Source: Roseicella sp. DB1501
Lineage (GTDB): Bacteria; Pseudomonadota; Alphaproteobacteria; Acetobacterales; Acetobacteraceae
NCBI RefSeq assembly: GCF_013112485.1
Contig: NZ_JABFHG010000002.1
Span: forward strand, 124,001-188,000
DNA length: 64,000 bases
Direction: 5' to 3'
In this document: in pieces, positions 17,461 to 26,487 of the stretch
How the letters are laid out: the number at the start of each line of letters is the position of its first letter
Position numbering within the stretch: the stretch's first letter is position 1
The notes under the pieces: generated by a model
Databases searched by the model: none
What the model was told of the DNA's origin: nothing
Seen by the model: only the letters and a program-made list of their open reading frames with translations
Made by a program: the position numbers and the translations under genes

Positions 17461-18089
17461 GCTACGCGGTCAAGGAGATCTTCCCGACCCTGCAGGGCGA
17501 GGGCGGCCAGGCGGGCCGCGCCGCGGTCTTCTGCCGCTTCGCCGGCTGCAACCTCTGGAGCGGGCGGGAGGAGGACCGGGCGGCCGCCGTCTGCCGCTTC
17601 TGCGACACGGATTTCGTCGGCCTGGATGGCGAGGGCGGCGGCCGCTTCGCCGATGCCGCGGCGCTGGCCGCGGCCATCCTCGCCGCCTGGCGGGGCGGCG
17701 CCGAGGGGCGGCATGTGGTCTTCACCGGCGGCGAGCCGCTGCTGCAGCTCGACCCGCCGCTGATCGCGGCGATGCACGATGCGGGCTTCGCCATCTCGGT
17801 CGAGAGCAACGGCACCATCGCGCCGCCGCCCGGCATCGACTGGCTCTGCGTCAGCCCGAAGGCAGGGGCGCCGCTGCGGGCGACGCGCGGGGAGGAGCTG
17901 AAGCTCGTCTATCCGCAGCCCGGCCTGTTGCCGGAGGCGGTGGCGCATCTCGATTTCCGCCACTTCTTCCTGCAGCCCATGGACGGGTCGGACCGCGCCG
18001 CGCATACGGCGGCGGCCGTCGCCTACTGCCTCCGCCACCCCCGCTGGCGGCTCTCCCTGCAGACCCACAAGCTGATCGGGATTCCCTGA
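17457..18089 (+). CDS. queE: 7-carboxy-7-deazaguanine synthase (radical SAM)
   Basis: This 210-residue radical SAM enzyme converts carboxytetrahydropterin to 7-carboxy-7-deazaguanine. The cluster motif is the unusual CX14CX2C form (from CNLW to CRFCDT), as known from Burkholderia-type QueE, rather than CX3CX2C. VFTGGEPLLQ is the SAM-contacting glycine motif. The start is GTG 17457 inside the queD stop codon. It closes the queuosine operon and is followed by an imperfect terminator-like stem (18143-18167). Confidence 0.94.
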   Translation: MSYAVKEIFPTLQGEGGQAGRAAVFCRFAGCNLWSGREEDRAAAVCRFCDTDFVGLDGEGGGRFADAAALAAAILAAWRGGAEGRHVVFTGGEPLLQLDPPLIAAMHDAGFAISVESNGTIAPPPGIDWLCVSPKAGAPLRATRGEELKLVYPQPGLLPEAVAHLDFRHFFLQPMDGSDRAAHTAAAVAYCLRHPRWRLSLQTHKLIGIP

Positions 18090-18142
18090 GCGCAGGACGC
18101 CTTCGTCCCAGAACGCCCATCGCAACCGTCGCCTCCTGTTGC

Positions 18143-18167
18143 CCTGACGCGGCTTTGCCGCGGCAGG
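18143..18167. terminator. Terminator-like palindrome, GC-stem family, copy 1
   Basis: CCTGACGCGGC-TTT-GCCGCGGCAGG forms an 11-bp stem with one mismatch between the convergent queE and Anbu genes. The same core recurs at 24996-25020 and 57868-57902, with shared flanks (AGGCTGTGACG) in the first two. Confidence 0.6.
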
Positions 18168-18279
18168 CTGTGACGCATCGAGGATCAGGTGCGAATCCCA
18201 GGGTCCCCGCGAAGACGCGAAGCGGCTTCGTGGGGAGATTATCCGCCCCCCGCGGCGGCGCGCAGCGGCTTCGCGGGGA

Positions 18280-19017
18280 TCACTGGGGCACCCAGTCCGG
18301 CCTCGGCATCTCCATATAGGCCTGGCGCAGCGCCTCGCTCCAGCCGTCGCGGATTACCCGGAAATAGGCATCCTCCTCGGTGAGCCGCTTGCGCAGCGTC
18401 ACCGCGAAGCTGTCCGCCCGATAGACCAGCAGATCGACCGGCAGGCCGACCGTGAGGTTCGAGCGCAAGGTGCTGTCCATGCTGATCAGCACCAGCTTCA
18501 CCCCATCCACCACCGAGGTGTCGAAGCTCACCGCCCGGTCCAGGATCGGCTTGCCGTATTTGTGCTCGCCGATCTGCAGGAAGGGCGTGTCGGCCGTCGC
18601 CTCGATGAAATTGCCGGCGGCATAGACGAGGAACAGCCGCGGCGGCTCGCCGACGATCTGGCCGCCGAGCATGAGGGAGATGTCGAAGCGCACCTCCTGC
18701 GCCTTCAGCGCCTCGCCATCGGCGGCGAAGACGTCGCGCACCGCCTGGCCGACCAGGCGGGCGGCGCGGAACATGTTCGGCACGCTGCGCAGCGTCTGCC
18801 GCACGCCGCCGAGCTGCACCCCCTCCTGCAGCCGGTTCCACACCGCCTGGGTGATGGCGAGGTTGCCGGCCGAGAGCATGGTCAGCACCCGCTCCCCCGG
18901 CACCTCCTCGACCTGCATCTTGGAGAAGACCGAGATGTGGTCGACGCCGGCATTGGTCCTGGTGTCGGAGAGGAGGACCAGCCCCTCCCGCAGATAGAGT
19001 CCGACGCAATAGGTCAT
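18280..19017 (-). CDS. Anbu proteasome-like peptidase
   Basis: The protein from ATG 19017 is 245 residues long and begins M-T-YCVGLYL, so removal of Met exposes the N-terminal threonine nucleophile of Ntn hydrolases. LLSDTRTNAG, ISVFSKMQ and LLVYRADSF match the Anbu (ancestral beta subunit) family of proteasome-type proteases. Anbu forms open helical or ring assemblies in the cytoplasm. Its physiological substrate is not settled. The frame is open upstream to 19068, but that would hide the catalytic Thr, so 19017 is the likely start. It is the last gene of a minus-strand cluster with alpha-E and circularly permuted ATP-grasp proteins. Confidence 0.9.
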   Translation of the reverse strand: MTYCVGLYLREGLVLLSDTRTNAGVDHISVFSKMQVEEVPGERVLTMLSAGNLAITQAVWNRLQEGVQLGGVRQTLRSVPNMFRAARLVGQAVRDVFAADGEALKAQEVRFDISLMLGGQIVGEPPRLFLVYAAGNFIEATADTPFLQIGEHKYGKPILDRAVSFDTSVVDGVKLVLISMDSTLRSNLTVGLPVDLLVYRADSFAVTLRKRLTEEDAYFRVIRDGWSEALRQAYMEMPRPDWVPQ

Positions 19018-19087
19018 GCCGCCCTTCCCCAACCCCCGGCCGGGCGCGGCCAGGCGCGGCCGAAGCATAGGGCGGATCGCGCCGCCC

Positions 19088-20026
19088 TCAATGGCGGATG
19101 TAGAAGGCTTCGATCTCGCCGCCGAGCGCGGCGGTGCGGGTGATCATGTCGGTGAGGAATTCGTGCAGCCCCTGCGCGAAGACATCCTCGATCCGCCCGT
19201 AGCGGAGCTGCGCCTTCAGCAGGCCGGCGATCCGGTGGCACTCGCCGAAGCGGCCGCCCTGGCCGATGCCGATCGCCTCCAGCGTGTCGGCGACGGCGCC
19301 GTGGCAGGCGGCGAGGCTGCGCGGCAGCTCGGGGCGCAGGATCATCAGCTCGGCGATGCGCCGGCCGGAGAGCCGCTCCCGGTACACCCACTGGTAGGAG
19401 CGCATGGCCGAGACCGAGCGCAGCACCGCCTGCCACTGCACGTAGTCCACCGCCCCCTCGACGCCCGGCGCGAAGAGCGCGTGCTTCACGTCGAGCAGCC
19501 GCGCGGTGTTGTCCGCGCGCTCCAGCATCGTGCCGAGATGCACGAAGCGCCAGGGCTCGTTGCGCAGCATGGTCTCGTTCGCCGCGCCATTGAACAGCGT
19601 CACCCGCTCCCGCACCCAGCCGAGGAAGTCGATGAGGTTCTCCCCCTCGGTCGCGTCGGGAGCCAGGTTGCGCAGGTGGTTCCAGCTGTCGTTCAGCGCC
19701 TCCCACATGTCGACGGTGAGCGCCGTGCGCACCGAGCGGGCGTTGCGCCGCGCCGCCTCGAAGCAGGCGAGGATGCTGGAGGCGTTGTCGGGGTCGAAGA
19801 CCAGCCAGTGGATGGCGGCCTCGGCCGTCGGCGCCTCGTATTTCCGGTAGAAGCCGGCATCGCCGCCCGAGGCGGTGAGCAGGGCGCGCCACTCCGCGCC
19901 CTCGTCGCCAAGCCGGGCCGAGATCGCCGCCATGCGGAAGGCGACGGCGATGCCGCGCGCCGTGTTGCCGGCGCGCTCGGCGTAGCGGGCCAGCCAGAAC
20001 AGGTTCTCGGCGGTGCGGCTCAGCAT
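19088..20026 (-). CDS. Alpha-E domain protein (DUF403)
   Basis: This 312-residue all-helical protein opens with MLSRTAENLFWLARYAERAGNT, the hallmark of the alpha-E family, and contains FNGAANETMLRNEPWRF and ARLLDVKHAL. Alpha-E proteins occur beside circularly permuted ATP-grasp ligases, transglutaminases and Anbu, in a system proposed to make or process peptide-like conjugates. The biochemical function is unknown. The gene overlaps the upstream ATP-grasp gene by 7 bp and precedes Anbu by 70 bp. Confidence 0.92.
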   Translation of the reverse strand: MLSRTAENLFWLARYAERAGNTARGIAVAFRMAAISARLGDEGAEWRALLTASGGDAGFYRKYEAPTAEAAIHWLVFDPDNASSILACFEAARRNARSVRTALTVDMWEALNDSWNHLRNLAPDATEGENLIDFLGWVRERVTLFNGAANETMLRNEPWRFVHLGTMLERADNTARLLDVKHALFAPGVEGAVDYVQWQAVLRSVSAMRSYQWVYRERLSGRRIAELMILRPELPRSLAACHGAVADTLEAIGIGQGGRFGECHRIAGLLKAQLRYGRIEDVFAQGLHEFLTDMITRTAALGGEIEAFYIRH

Positions 20027-21507
20027 CCGATCGAGGCCGTCTGCACCTGTCCCTCCATGGCCCCGTCCATCACGCCGGGCCCCTCATCCTCCAGCACCCA
20101 GGTATCCTTGGTGCCGCCGCCCTGGGAGGAGTTCACCACCAGCGAGCCGTCCTTCAGGGCGACGCGGGTGAGGCCGCCCGGGACGATGCGGATCTCCTTG
20201 CCCGAGAGCACGAAGGGCCGCAGGTCCACATGCCGCGGCGCGATGCCCTGCTCGACCACGGTCGGGCAGGTGGAAAGGGCGAGGGTCGGCTGGGCGATGT
20301 AGTCGCCGGGCCGGGCCAGGATGCGGGCGTGGAATTCCTCGCGCTGGCCCTTGGTCGCATGCGGCCCGATCAGCATGCCGTAGCCGCCCGAGCCCTTGGC
20401 GAGCTTCACCACCAGCTTGTCGAGGTTGGAGAGGACGTAATTGCGGTCCTCCTCCCGCTCGCAGAGGAAGGTGGGCACGTTCTGCAGGATCGGCTCCTCG
20501 CCGAGATAGAAGCGCACCATCTCCGGCACGTAGGGGTAGATTGCCTTGTCGTCGGCGATGCCGCCGCCGGGCGCGTTGGCCAGCGCCACGTTGCCGGCGC
20601 GATAGGCCTCCATCAGGCCGGGCACGCCGACCAGGCTGTCCGGGCGGAAGGCATCGGGATCGAGGAACTCGTCGTCGATGCGGCGGTAGATCACGTCCAC
20701 CCGCTTCGGCCCGGCGGTGGTGCGCATGTAGACGACGCGGTCCTGCACGCAGAGATCGGCGCCCTCCACTACCTCGACGCCCATCTCGTCGGCGAGGAAG
20801 CAATGCTCGTAATAGGCGCTGTTGTAGGGGCCAGGGGTGAGGATGGCGACGGTCGGGTTCTCGCTGGCGCGGGCCGGCGCCACCGCCTTCAGCGTCTCCA
20901 GCAGCTCCTCCGGATAGCGGCTGACCGGTGCGATGCGGTGCCGGGCGAACAGCCTCGGGAACAGCCGCAGCATCGCCTCGCGGTTCTCCAGCATGTAGGA
21001 GACGCCGGACGGCGTGCGGCAGTTGTCCTCGAGCACGTAGAACTCGTCGGGCCCGGTGCGCACCATGTCGATGCCCGAGATATGCGTGTACACGCCGCCC
21101 GGCGGCGTCACCCCGACCATCTCCTTGCGGAAGCCCTCATTCTCCAGCACCAGGGCGCTCGGGATCCGGCCGGCCTTCAGGATCTCCTGCGGCCCGTAGA
21201 CATCCGCGAGGAAGGCGTTCAGCGCCCGCACCCGCTGGCGCAGGCCGCCGGAAAGCCGCTCCCATTCGGATTTCGCAATGATGCGGGGAATGATATCAAA
21301 GGGAATCAGCCGCTCCGGGTCACCGCCCTCCCCATAGACGGCGAAGGTGATGCCGATGCGGCGGAACAGCAGCTCCGCCTCGCGGCGCTTGCGGTCCAGC
21401 TGCTCGCGCGGCGTGGCGCGGAGCCAGCGCTCGATCTCGGCATAAGCGGCACGGACCCCATCCTCGGCGCGCATCTCGTCGTATGCGGCACTTGTCTTAG
21501 GCGACAC
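20020..21507 (-). CDS. Circularly permuted ATP-grasp protein (DUF404/DUF407)
   Basis: This protein of about 495 residues has the CP-ATP-grasp family landmarks FDIIPRIIAKSEWE, GVYTHISGIDMVR, YVLEDNCRTPSGVSYMLENR, ILTPGPYNSAYYEH, VVYMRTTAGPKRVDVIYRR and VVKLAKGSGGYGMLIGP. It likely ligates an amine to a carboxylate using ATP, making a peptide-like bond on an unknown substrate. The start is uncertain: GTG 21507 or ATG 21474. The open frame reaches further upstream without family similarity. It is the first gene of the Anbu cluster. Confidence 0.9.
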   Translation of the reverse strand: MSPKTSAAYDEMRAEDGVRAAYAEIERWLRATPREQLDRKRREAELLFRRIGITFAVYGEGGDPERLIPFDIIPRIIAKSEWERLSGGLRQRVRALNAFLADVYGPQEILKAGRIPSALVLENEGFRKEMVGVTPPGGVYTHISGIDMVRTGPDEFYVLEDNCRTPSGVSYMLENREAMLRLFPRLFARHRIAPVSRYPEELLETLKAVAPARASENPTVAILTPGPYNSAYYEHCFLADEMGVEVVEGADLCVQDRVVYMRTTAGPKRVDVIYRRIDDEFLDPDAFRPDSLVGVPGLMEAYRAGNVALANAPGGGIADDKAIYPYVPEMVRFYLGEEPILQNVPTFLCEREEDRNYVLSNLDKLVVKLAKGSGGYGMLIGPHATKGQREEFHARILARPGDYIAQPTLALSTCPTVVEQGIAPRHVDLRPFVLSGKEIRIVPGGLTRVALKDGSLVVNSSQGGGTKDTWVLEDEGPGVMDGAMEGQVQTASIGC

Positions 21508-21718
21508 TCGGTTCCGACCCCCTGGATGCGGCTGCGGCCCTTCAAAGCAGCACGCCGGGCGGCCTTTTCGCAAGTCGCGACACGCATCGAATTGCGGCGC
21601 TGCCGGGCGCCTTGCCCAGCATCTGCCCAGCCTTGCCCAAGGCGGCGGCAGCCGGCGGGCTGCGCAAGCCCCTGGCGAGCGCCTATGCTCGGCCCGAAAC
21701 CAACCGGAAGGACATGCG

Positions 21719-23383
21719 ATGCCGAAGCCGATGCGGGATGCCGGCCCCACCACCGGGGCCGAGGCCGTCGCCGCCGCGCTGCGCGCCGCCGGCGTGCCGC
21801 GCCTCTACGGCGTGCCGGGCGGCGGCTCCAGCCTCGACCTGGTGGAGGCCGCCGCCGCCGAGGGCATCCCCTTCGTCCTGGCGCGGCAGGAGACGGCGGC
21901 GGTGATCATGGCCGCGACCGAGGCCGAGCTGGCGCATCGCCCGGTCGCCGCCCTCGTCACGCGCGGGCCGGGCGTCGGCAATGCCGCCAACGGCATGGCC
22001 CAGGCCTCGCTCGACCGCGCCCCGGTGCTGCTGCTGGCCGATGGCTTCACCGGCGCCGAGCGCGCCTTCGCCAACCACCAGTTCTTCGACCATGCCGGCA
22101 TGCTGGCGCCGGTGACCAAGGGCGCGGCGCGTGCGGTCGAGCCCGGCGGCGCGCCGGGCGTCATGGCGGCGAGCCTGCTGGCGAGCGCGCTGGCCGCGCC
22201 GCGCGGCCCGGTGCTGCTGGAGCTCTCGGGCGCCGCCGCCCGCGCCCCGTCCCCCTTGCCCGGCCCGGTGACCCTCGCCGCCGCCTCGCCCGCAGGCCCC
22301 CTGGCCGAAGGCCCGGCCCTCGACGCCGCGCGCGCCTTGCTGGGCGCGGCGCGGCGGCCGGTGATCGTCGCCGGGCTGGAGGCGACCGAGCCCGCGGCCT
22401 GCGCGGCGCTGCGCGGCCTCGCCGCGCGGCTCGGCTGCCCGGTGCTCGTCACCTACAAGGCCAAGGGCGTGCTGCCGGATGCCGACCCGCTCTTCGCCGG
22501 GGTCTTCACCGGCGGCGCGGCCGAGGCGCCGGTCATGGCCGAGGCGGATCTCATCCTGCTCGCGGGCGCCGATCCGGTGGAGTTCATCCCGCAGCCCTGG
22601 CGCTACGCCGCGCCGGTGCTCGATCTCGGCACCGCGCCGCGGCCATTGCACTATGCGACGCCAGCCGCCGCGCTCTACGGGCCGCTCGCCCCGGCGCTGG
22701 CCGCGCTGGGCGGCGCGGCCTCGGCCTGGGACGCCGCGACGATCGCCCGCCACCGGGAGGCCTGGCTGGCGGCGCTGGCCAATGGCCCGACCCCGCCGGG
22801 CGGCGGCAATCGCGGCCTCTCGCCGCAGGCGGTGGTGACGCTCGCCGCCGCGGCCTGCCGCGATGCCGGGCGCGCGCCGCGCGTCGCCGTCGATGCCGGG
22901 GCGCATATGTTCCCCTGCACGACATTCTGGCCGGCGGCGCGGCCGGGCGACCTGCTGATCTCGAACGGCCTCGCCACCATGGGCTTCGCCCTGCCCGCCG
23001 GCATCGCCGCGGCGCTGCACGACCCGGCGCGCGGCGCCCTCGCCTTCACCGGGGATGGCGGGCTGCTGATGGCGCTCGGCGAGCTGGCGACGGCCGTGGT
23101 GCTCGGGGTGAAGCTCGCCATCGTCGTCTTCAACGACGCGACGCTCTCGCTCATCGACATCAAGAAGGGCGGTCGCGCGCTGCCGGGCGGGGCGCTGGGC
23201 TGGCCGGAGGCGGATTTCGCCGGCGTCATGCAATCGCTCGGCGGCATCGGGCTGCGCGCGACGGATGAGGCGGGCTATCGCGACGCGCTCGCCGCGGCGC
23301 TGGCCGCGCCCGGCCCGGCGCTGGTCGATGTGCGGGTCGATCCCGGCAGCTATCCGGCGCAGATCAAGGCGCTGCGCGGATGA
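21719..23383 (+). CDS. Thiamine-diphosphate-dependent acetolactate-synthase-like enzyme
   Basis: This 554-residue enzyme has the three-domain build of the TPP decarboxylase/carboligase family. The pyrimidine-domain glutamate is in FVLARQETAAV (about residue 60), a central FAD/nucleotide-like domain follows, and the C-terminal diphosphate motif is GDGGLLMALGELAT...FNDATLS. It lacks recognisable acetolactate synthase regulatory partners, so it may instead be a benzoylformate or oxalyl-type decarboxylase. GGAAGGAC lies just upstream of ATG 21719. Its stop overlaps the next gene by 4 bp, so the two are coupled. Substrate is unknown. Confidence 0.85.
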   Translation: MPKPMRDAGPTTGAEAVAAALRAAGVPRLYGVPGGGSSLDLVEAAAAEGIPFVLARQETAAVIMAATEAELAHRPVAALVTRGPGVGNAANGMAQASLDRAPVLLLADGFTGAERAFANHQFFDHAGMLAPVTKGAARAVEPGGAPGVMAASLLASALAAPRGPVLLELSGAAARAPSPLPGPVTLAAASPAGPLAEGPALDAARALLGAARRPVIVAGLEATEPAACAALRGLAARLGCPVLVTYKAKGVLPDADPLFAGVFTGGAAEAPVMAEADLILLAGADPVEFIPQPWRYAAPVLDLGTAPRPLHYATPAAALYGPLAPALAALGGAASAWDAATIARHREAWLAALANGPTPPGGGNRGLSPQAVVTLAAAACRDAGRAPRVAVDAGAHMFPCTTFWPAARPGDLLISNGLATMGFALPAGIAAALHDPARGALAFTGDGGLLMALGELATAVVLGVKLAIVVFNDATLSLIDIKKGGRALPGGALGWPEADFAGVMQSLGGIGLRATDEAGYRDALAAALAAPGPALVDVRVDPGSYPAQIKALRG

Positions 23384-23997
23384 GCGACCCGCATGCGGTC
23401 GAGAGCGAGGCGGCGCTGGCCGCGCTCTACGAGGCGCCGCATCCGCGCTTCCTCGCCAAGGTGACCGACCGGCTGGAGGCGACGGCGCGCGCCTTCATCG
23501 CCGCCTCGCCCTTCTGCATCCTGGCGACCGCCGGGCCGGCGGGGCCGCATGCGACGCCGCGCGGCGACGCGCCGGGCTTCGCCCTGCCGCTGGAGGACCG
23601 GCTGCTCGCCCTGCCCGACCGGCGCGGCAACAACCGGCTGGATGCGCTGCGCGACGTCATCGCCAATCCCGAGGTGGCGTTGCTGTTTCTCATCCCCGGC
23701 GTCGGCGAGACGCTGCGGGTGCAGGGCCGGGCGCGCATCACCGCCGACCCGGCGCTGCGCGCCCGGCTCGCGGCGCAGGGGAAGGAGCCGGCGACGGTGC
23801 TGCTGGTGGCGGTGCGCGAGGTCTATGCGCATTGCGCCAAGTCGGTGATGCGGTCGCGGCTCTGGGGCGATGCGCCGCGGCCGGCGGGCGTGCCGACCAA
23901 CGGGCAGATGATCGCGGCGCACAGCGCGGGCGCGGCGATCGACCCGGCGCGCTACGAGGCGGAGTATCAGGCGCGGATCCGGGCGCAGATCTACTGA
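23380..23997 (+). CDS. Pyridoxamine 5'-phosphate oxidase-family flavin-binding protein
   Basis: This 205-residue protein has the split-barrel FMN-binding pattern: FCILATAGPAGPHATPRGD, then LLALPDRRGNNRLDALRDVIANPEVALLFLIPG and LRVQGRARIT. The second half matches the branch of PPOX proteins with a C-terminal HCAKSVMRSRLWG. Such proteins bind FMN, heme or F420. The exact role is unknown. Its ATG overlaps the stop of the TPP enzyme gene, suggesting a shared pathway. Confidence 0.85.
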   Translation: MSDPHAVESEAALAALYEAPHPRFLAKVTDRLEATARAFIAASPFCILATAGPAGPHATPRGDAPGFALPLEDRLLALPDRRGNNRLDALRDVIANPEVALLFLIPGVGETLRVQGRARITADPALRARLAAQGKEPATVLLVAVREVYAHCAKSVMRSRLWGDAPRPAGVPTNGQMIAAHSAGAAIDPARYEAEYQARIRAQIY

Positions 23998-24162
23998 TTT
24001 CCCCATGACGTCGCTGCGCGACGCCGCGGGGGCCCCGTCACTCCCCACGAAACCGGTCCGCGGTTCCGCGGGGGCCCCGGGCTTCGCGCCCGGTCCCGGA
24101 TGCGGCAGGAGGAGGCGGGCGTTCCGGTGGCGGCGCTTGTCCGCTGGACGGGGCGGGCAAAT

Positions 24163-24945
24163 ATGGTGGGGAGGATGTCCCCACTTCGCCTCGCTCTGCT
24201 GCTCTTCCTGGTCTTCTTCCTGCTCCCCATCGGGCTTTCCGCGGCGCGCCATGCCTGGGCGGGCGGCGGCGAGGGCTGGCGGACCGCCGACCGCTCCAGC
24301 GCCGGGCTGCTGCCCCCGGCCGCCGCGCATCGCCCGGCCCAGGTGCGCGTCCTCGCCGCCCGCACCGTGCGCTGGCGCGGCATCTTCGCCGTGCATTGCT
24401 GGCTGGTGCTGAAGCCGGAGGGCGCGCCGGGCTACACCCGCTACGACTACACCGCCTGGGGCGAGCCGATCCGCCTCAACGGCTTCGAGCCGGATGGCCG
24501 CTGGTTCGGCCAGGTGCCGGAGGTGATCTTCGCCGCCGACGGCGCCGAGGCGGCGGCGATGATCCCGCGCCTGCAAGCCGCGGTCGAGAGCTATGCCTGG
24601 CGCAACCGCGGCGACTACCGGCCCTGGCCGGGGCCGAATTCCAACACCTTCGTCGCCGCGGTGCTGGCGGCGGCGCCGGGCATCCGCGCCACCCTGCCGC
24701 CCACCGCGATCGGCAAGGACTATCCCTATGACGGGCACTGGCTGCGGCGGACGCCCTCCGGCACCGGCTTCCGCCTCAGCCTCGGCGGCTATGCCGGCCT
24801 CACCCTCGCCTGGGTCGAGGGGATCGAGCTGAACCTGCTCGGCGCCGTCGCCGGCATCGACCTGCGGCGACCGGCGCTGAAGCTGCCCGGGCTGGGGCGC
24901 CTCGGCCTGCCCGGGCGGGAGGGCGCGGGCACGGCGCTGCCGTGA
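24163..24945 (+). CDS. DUF3750 membrane-anchored protein
   Basis: This 260-residue protein starts with one hydrophobic anchor (LRLALLLFLVFFLLPIGLSAARHAW) and continues in a periplasmic DUF3750 domain with WRGIFAVHCWLVLKPEG, YAWRNRGDYRPWPGPNSNTF and KDYPYDGHWLRRTPSGTG. The His, Asn and Tyr-rich conserved patches hint at an enzyme, but the function is not known. Starts at ATG 24163 or ATG 24175 are both possible. It converges with the amidase gene and is followed by a perfect GC stem. Confidence 0.85.
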   Translation: MVGRMSPLRLALLLFLVFFLLPIGLSAARHAWAGGGEGWRTADRSSAGLLPPAAAHRPAQVRVLAARTVRWRGIFAVHCWLVLKPEGAPGYTRYDYTAWGEPIRLNGFEPDGRWFGQVPEVIFAADGAEAAAMIPRLQAAVESYAWRNRGDYRPWPGPNSNTFVAAVLAAAPGIRATLPPTAIGKDYPYDGHWLRRTPSGTGFRLSLGGYAGLTLAWVEGIELNLLGAVAGIDLRRPALKLPGLGRLGLPGREGAGTALP

Positions 24946-24995
24946 CCCGCACGAGGCACCGTAGAGCGTCCGTCAGCACCGTCGCTGCCCGGTGC

Positions 24996-25020
24996 CCTGC
25001 CGCGGCTTGGCCGCGGCAGG
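24996..25020. terminator. Terminator-like palindrome, GC-stem family, copy 2
   Basis: CCTGCCGCGGC-TTG-GCCGCGGCAGG is a perfect 11-bp stem with a 3-nt loop between the convergent DUF3750 and amidase genes. It shares its core and right flank with 18143-18167. Confidence 0.65.
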
Positions 25021-25059
25021 CTGTGACGTCCCTTGGGCAGGAGGACTTCGCGGGGAAGC

Positions 25060-26487
25060 CTAGAGCGCCGGGGCGCGGCGATGCCAGTCGGTCGCCCGCT
25101 GGAAGGCGTCGCCGGCGCGCAGCACCGTCGCCTCGGCGAAGGGCCGCCCGGCGAGCTGCAGCCCGACCGGCAGGCCGCGGTCGTCGAAGCCGCAGGGGAC
25201 GCTCAGCGTCGGCAGGCCGAGATAGTTGAAGGGCCGCGTATTGGCCGAGACCGCCATGAAGCGGTGCCAATTCGCCGGATCGGCATCGATATCGGTCTCG
25301 GCGAGGGTCGGCACGCGGATGCGGAGCGTCGGCGTCGCCACCAGGTCATGGCCGGTCAGCGCCTCGGCGACGAACTGCTTGAGCAGAGCGCCGCGCCGCG
25401 ACAACGCCTCGACATAGAGATGCCCCGGGATGGCATAGCCGCCGAAGAGCCGCGCCGAGAGATGGATGGCGTAGTCGCCCGGATGCTCGCGCATCCAGTT
25501 GGCGTGGATCGCCGCCCCCTCCACCCGGCTGACCAGCGCGGTATAGGCGGCGATGGCGGCGAGGCTCGGCGCCTTGATGCGCGTCACCACCGCCCCCGCC
25601 TCGCGCAGCGCGGCGAGGGCCTGCTCGAAGGCGGCCACCACCGGCGCATCGGCGCCGTCGAGGAAATAGGTCTCGCAGACCGCGATGCGCATGCCCCTGA
25701 CGCTGCCGGTCAGCGCCGCCTCGTAATCCGGCACCGGCTCGGCGGCGCTGGTCGGGTCCTTCGGGTCCTGCCCGGCGGTGACGCGGAGGAAGCGCGCCGC
25801 GTCGCGCGCCGTCCGCACCAGCGGCCCGACATTGTCGCAGGAGAAGGAGAGCGGCATCACCCCGTGGCGCGAGACCCGGGTCTGGGTGGCCTTCAGCCCG
25901 GTCACGCCGCAGAGCGTCGCCGGCAGGCGGATGGAGCCGCCGGTATCGCTGCCGAGCGCCGCGGTGAAGAAGCGCGCCGCAACACCCGCGCCGGAGCCGG
26001 AGGAGGAGCCGCCGGTGCAGTAATCGAGGTTCCAGGGGTTGTGGCAATGGCCGAAATGCGCGTTGTGCCCGGTCGGGTTCTGCGCGAACTCGGCCATGTT
26101 CAGCGTGCCCATGTCGATCGCGCCGGCCGCGTCCAGCCGCTCGAGCACGGTCGCGGTCACCTGCGGCACGAAGTCGCGGCGGATCTTCGAGCCGCAGCTG
26201 CTCACCTTGCCGGCACGGTAGTACATATCCTTGTGCATCATCGGCGCGCCGGCGAGCGGGCCGCACGCCTCGCCGGCGGCGCGCGCCTTGTCCTGCGCCG
26301 CGGCGGCGGCGAGCGCCGCCTCGCGGTCGAGCCGGATGACGGCATTGACCTTGCCGTCATGCGCCTCGATGCGGGCGAGGCAGGCGCGGACCAGCGCCTC
26401 CGCCCGCAGCTCGCCGCGAGCGAAGGCGTCCGCGGCCTCGGTCATGGAGAGATCGGCGAGATCGCTGGCGGCGACGGGGGCGTTCAT
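25060..26487 (-). CDS. Amidase signature enzyme (AtzE/GatA-like)
   Basis: This 475-residue enzyme has the complete Ser-cisSer-Lys site of the amidase signature family: Lys in MMHKDMYYRAG, cis-Ser in TGGSSSGSGAGVAA, nucleophile Ser in GSDTGGSIRLPA. It hydrolyses a small amide in the cytoplasm. It is preceded by a 70-residue gene whose product resembles the GatC/AtzG-type small subunit and overlaps its start by 4 bp, which favours an AtzE-like heteromeric amidase. Substrate is not known. Confidence 0.9.
   Translation of the reverse strand: MNAPVAASDLADLSMTEAADAFARGELRAEALVRACLARIEAHDGKVNAVIRLDREAALAAAAAQDKARAAGEACGPLAGAPMMHKDMYYRAGKVSSCGSKIRRDFVPQVTATVLERLDAAGAIDMGTLNMAEFAQNPTGHNAHFGHCHNPWNLDYCTGGSSSGSGAGVAARFFTAALGSDTGGSIRLPATLCGVTGLKATQTRVSRHGVMPLSFSCDNVGPLVRTARDAARFLRVTAGQDPKDPTSAAEPVPDYEAALTGSVRGMRIAVCETYFLDGADAPVVAAFEQALAALREAGAVVTRIKAPSLAAIAAYTALVSRVEGAAIHANWMREHPGDYAIHLSARLFGGYAIPGHLYVEALSRRGALLKQFVAEALTGHDLVATPTLRIRVPTLAETDIDADPANWHRFMAVSANTRPFNYLGLPTLSVPCGFDDRGLPVGLQLAGRPFAEATVLRAGDAFQRATDWHRRAPAL

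Noticed and set aside
14466-18125. A very long open reading frame on the minus strand across the queuosine genes
   Set aside because: It is antisense to seven conserved que genes, and the GC-rich codons leave few stops. Its protein has no domain.
20230-23268. A 1000-codon open frame on the plus strand across the ATP-grasp gene and the TPP enzyme gene
   Set aside because: It is antisense to the CP-ATP-grasp gene and out of frame with the TPP enzyme. It looks like a composition artefact.
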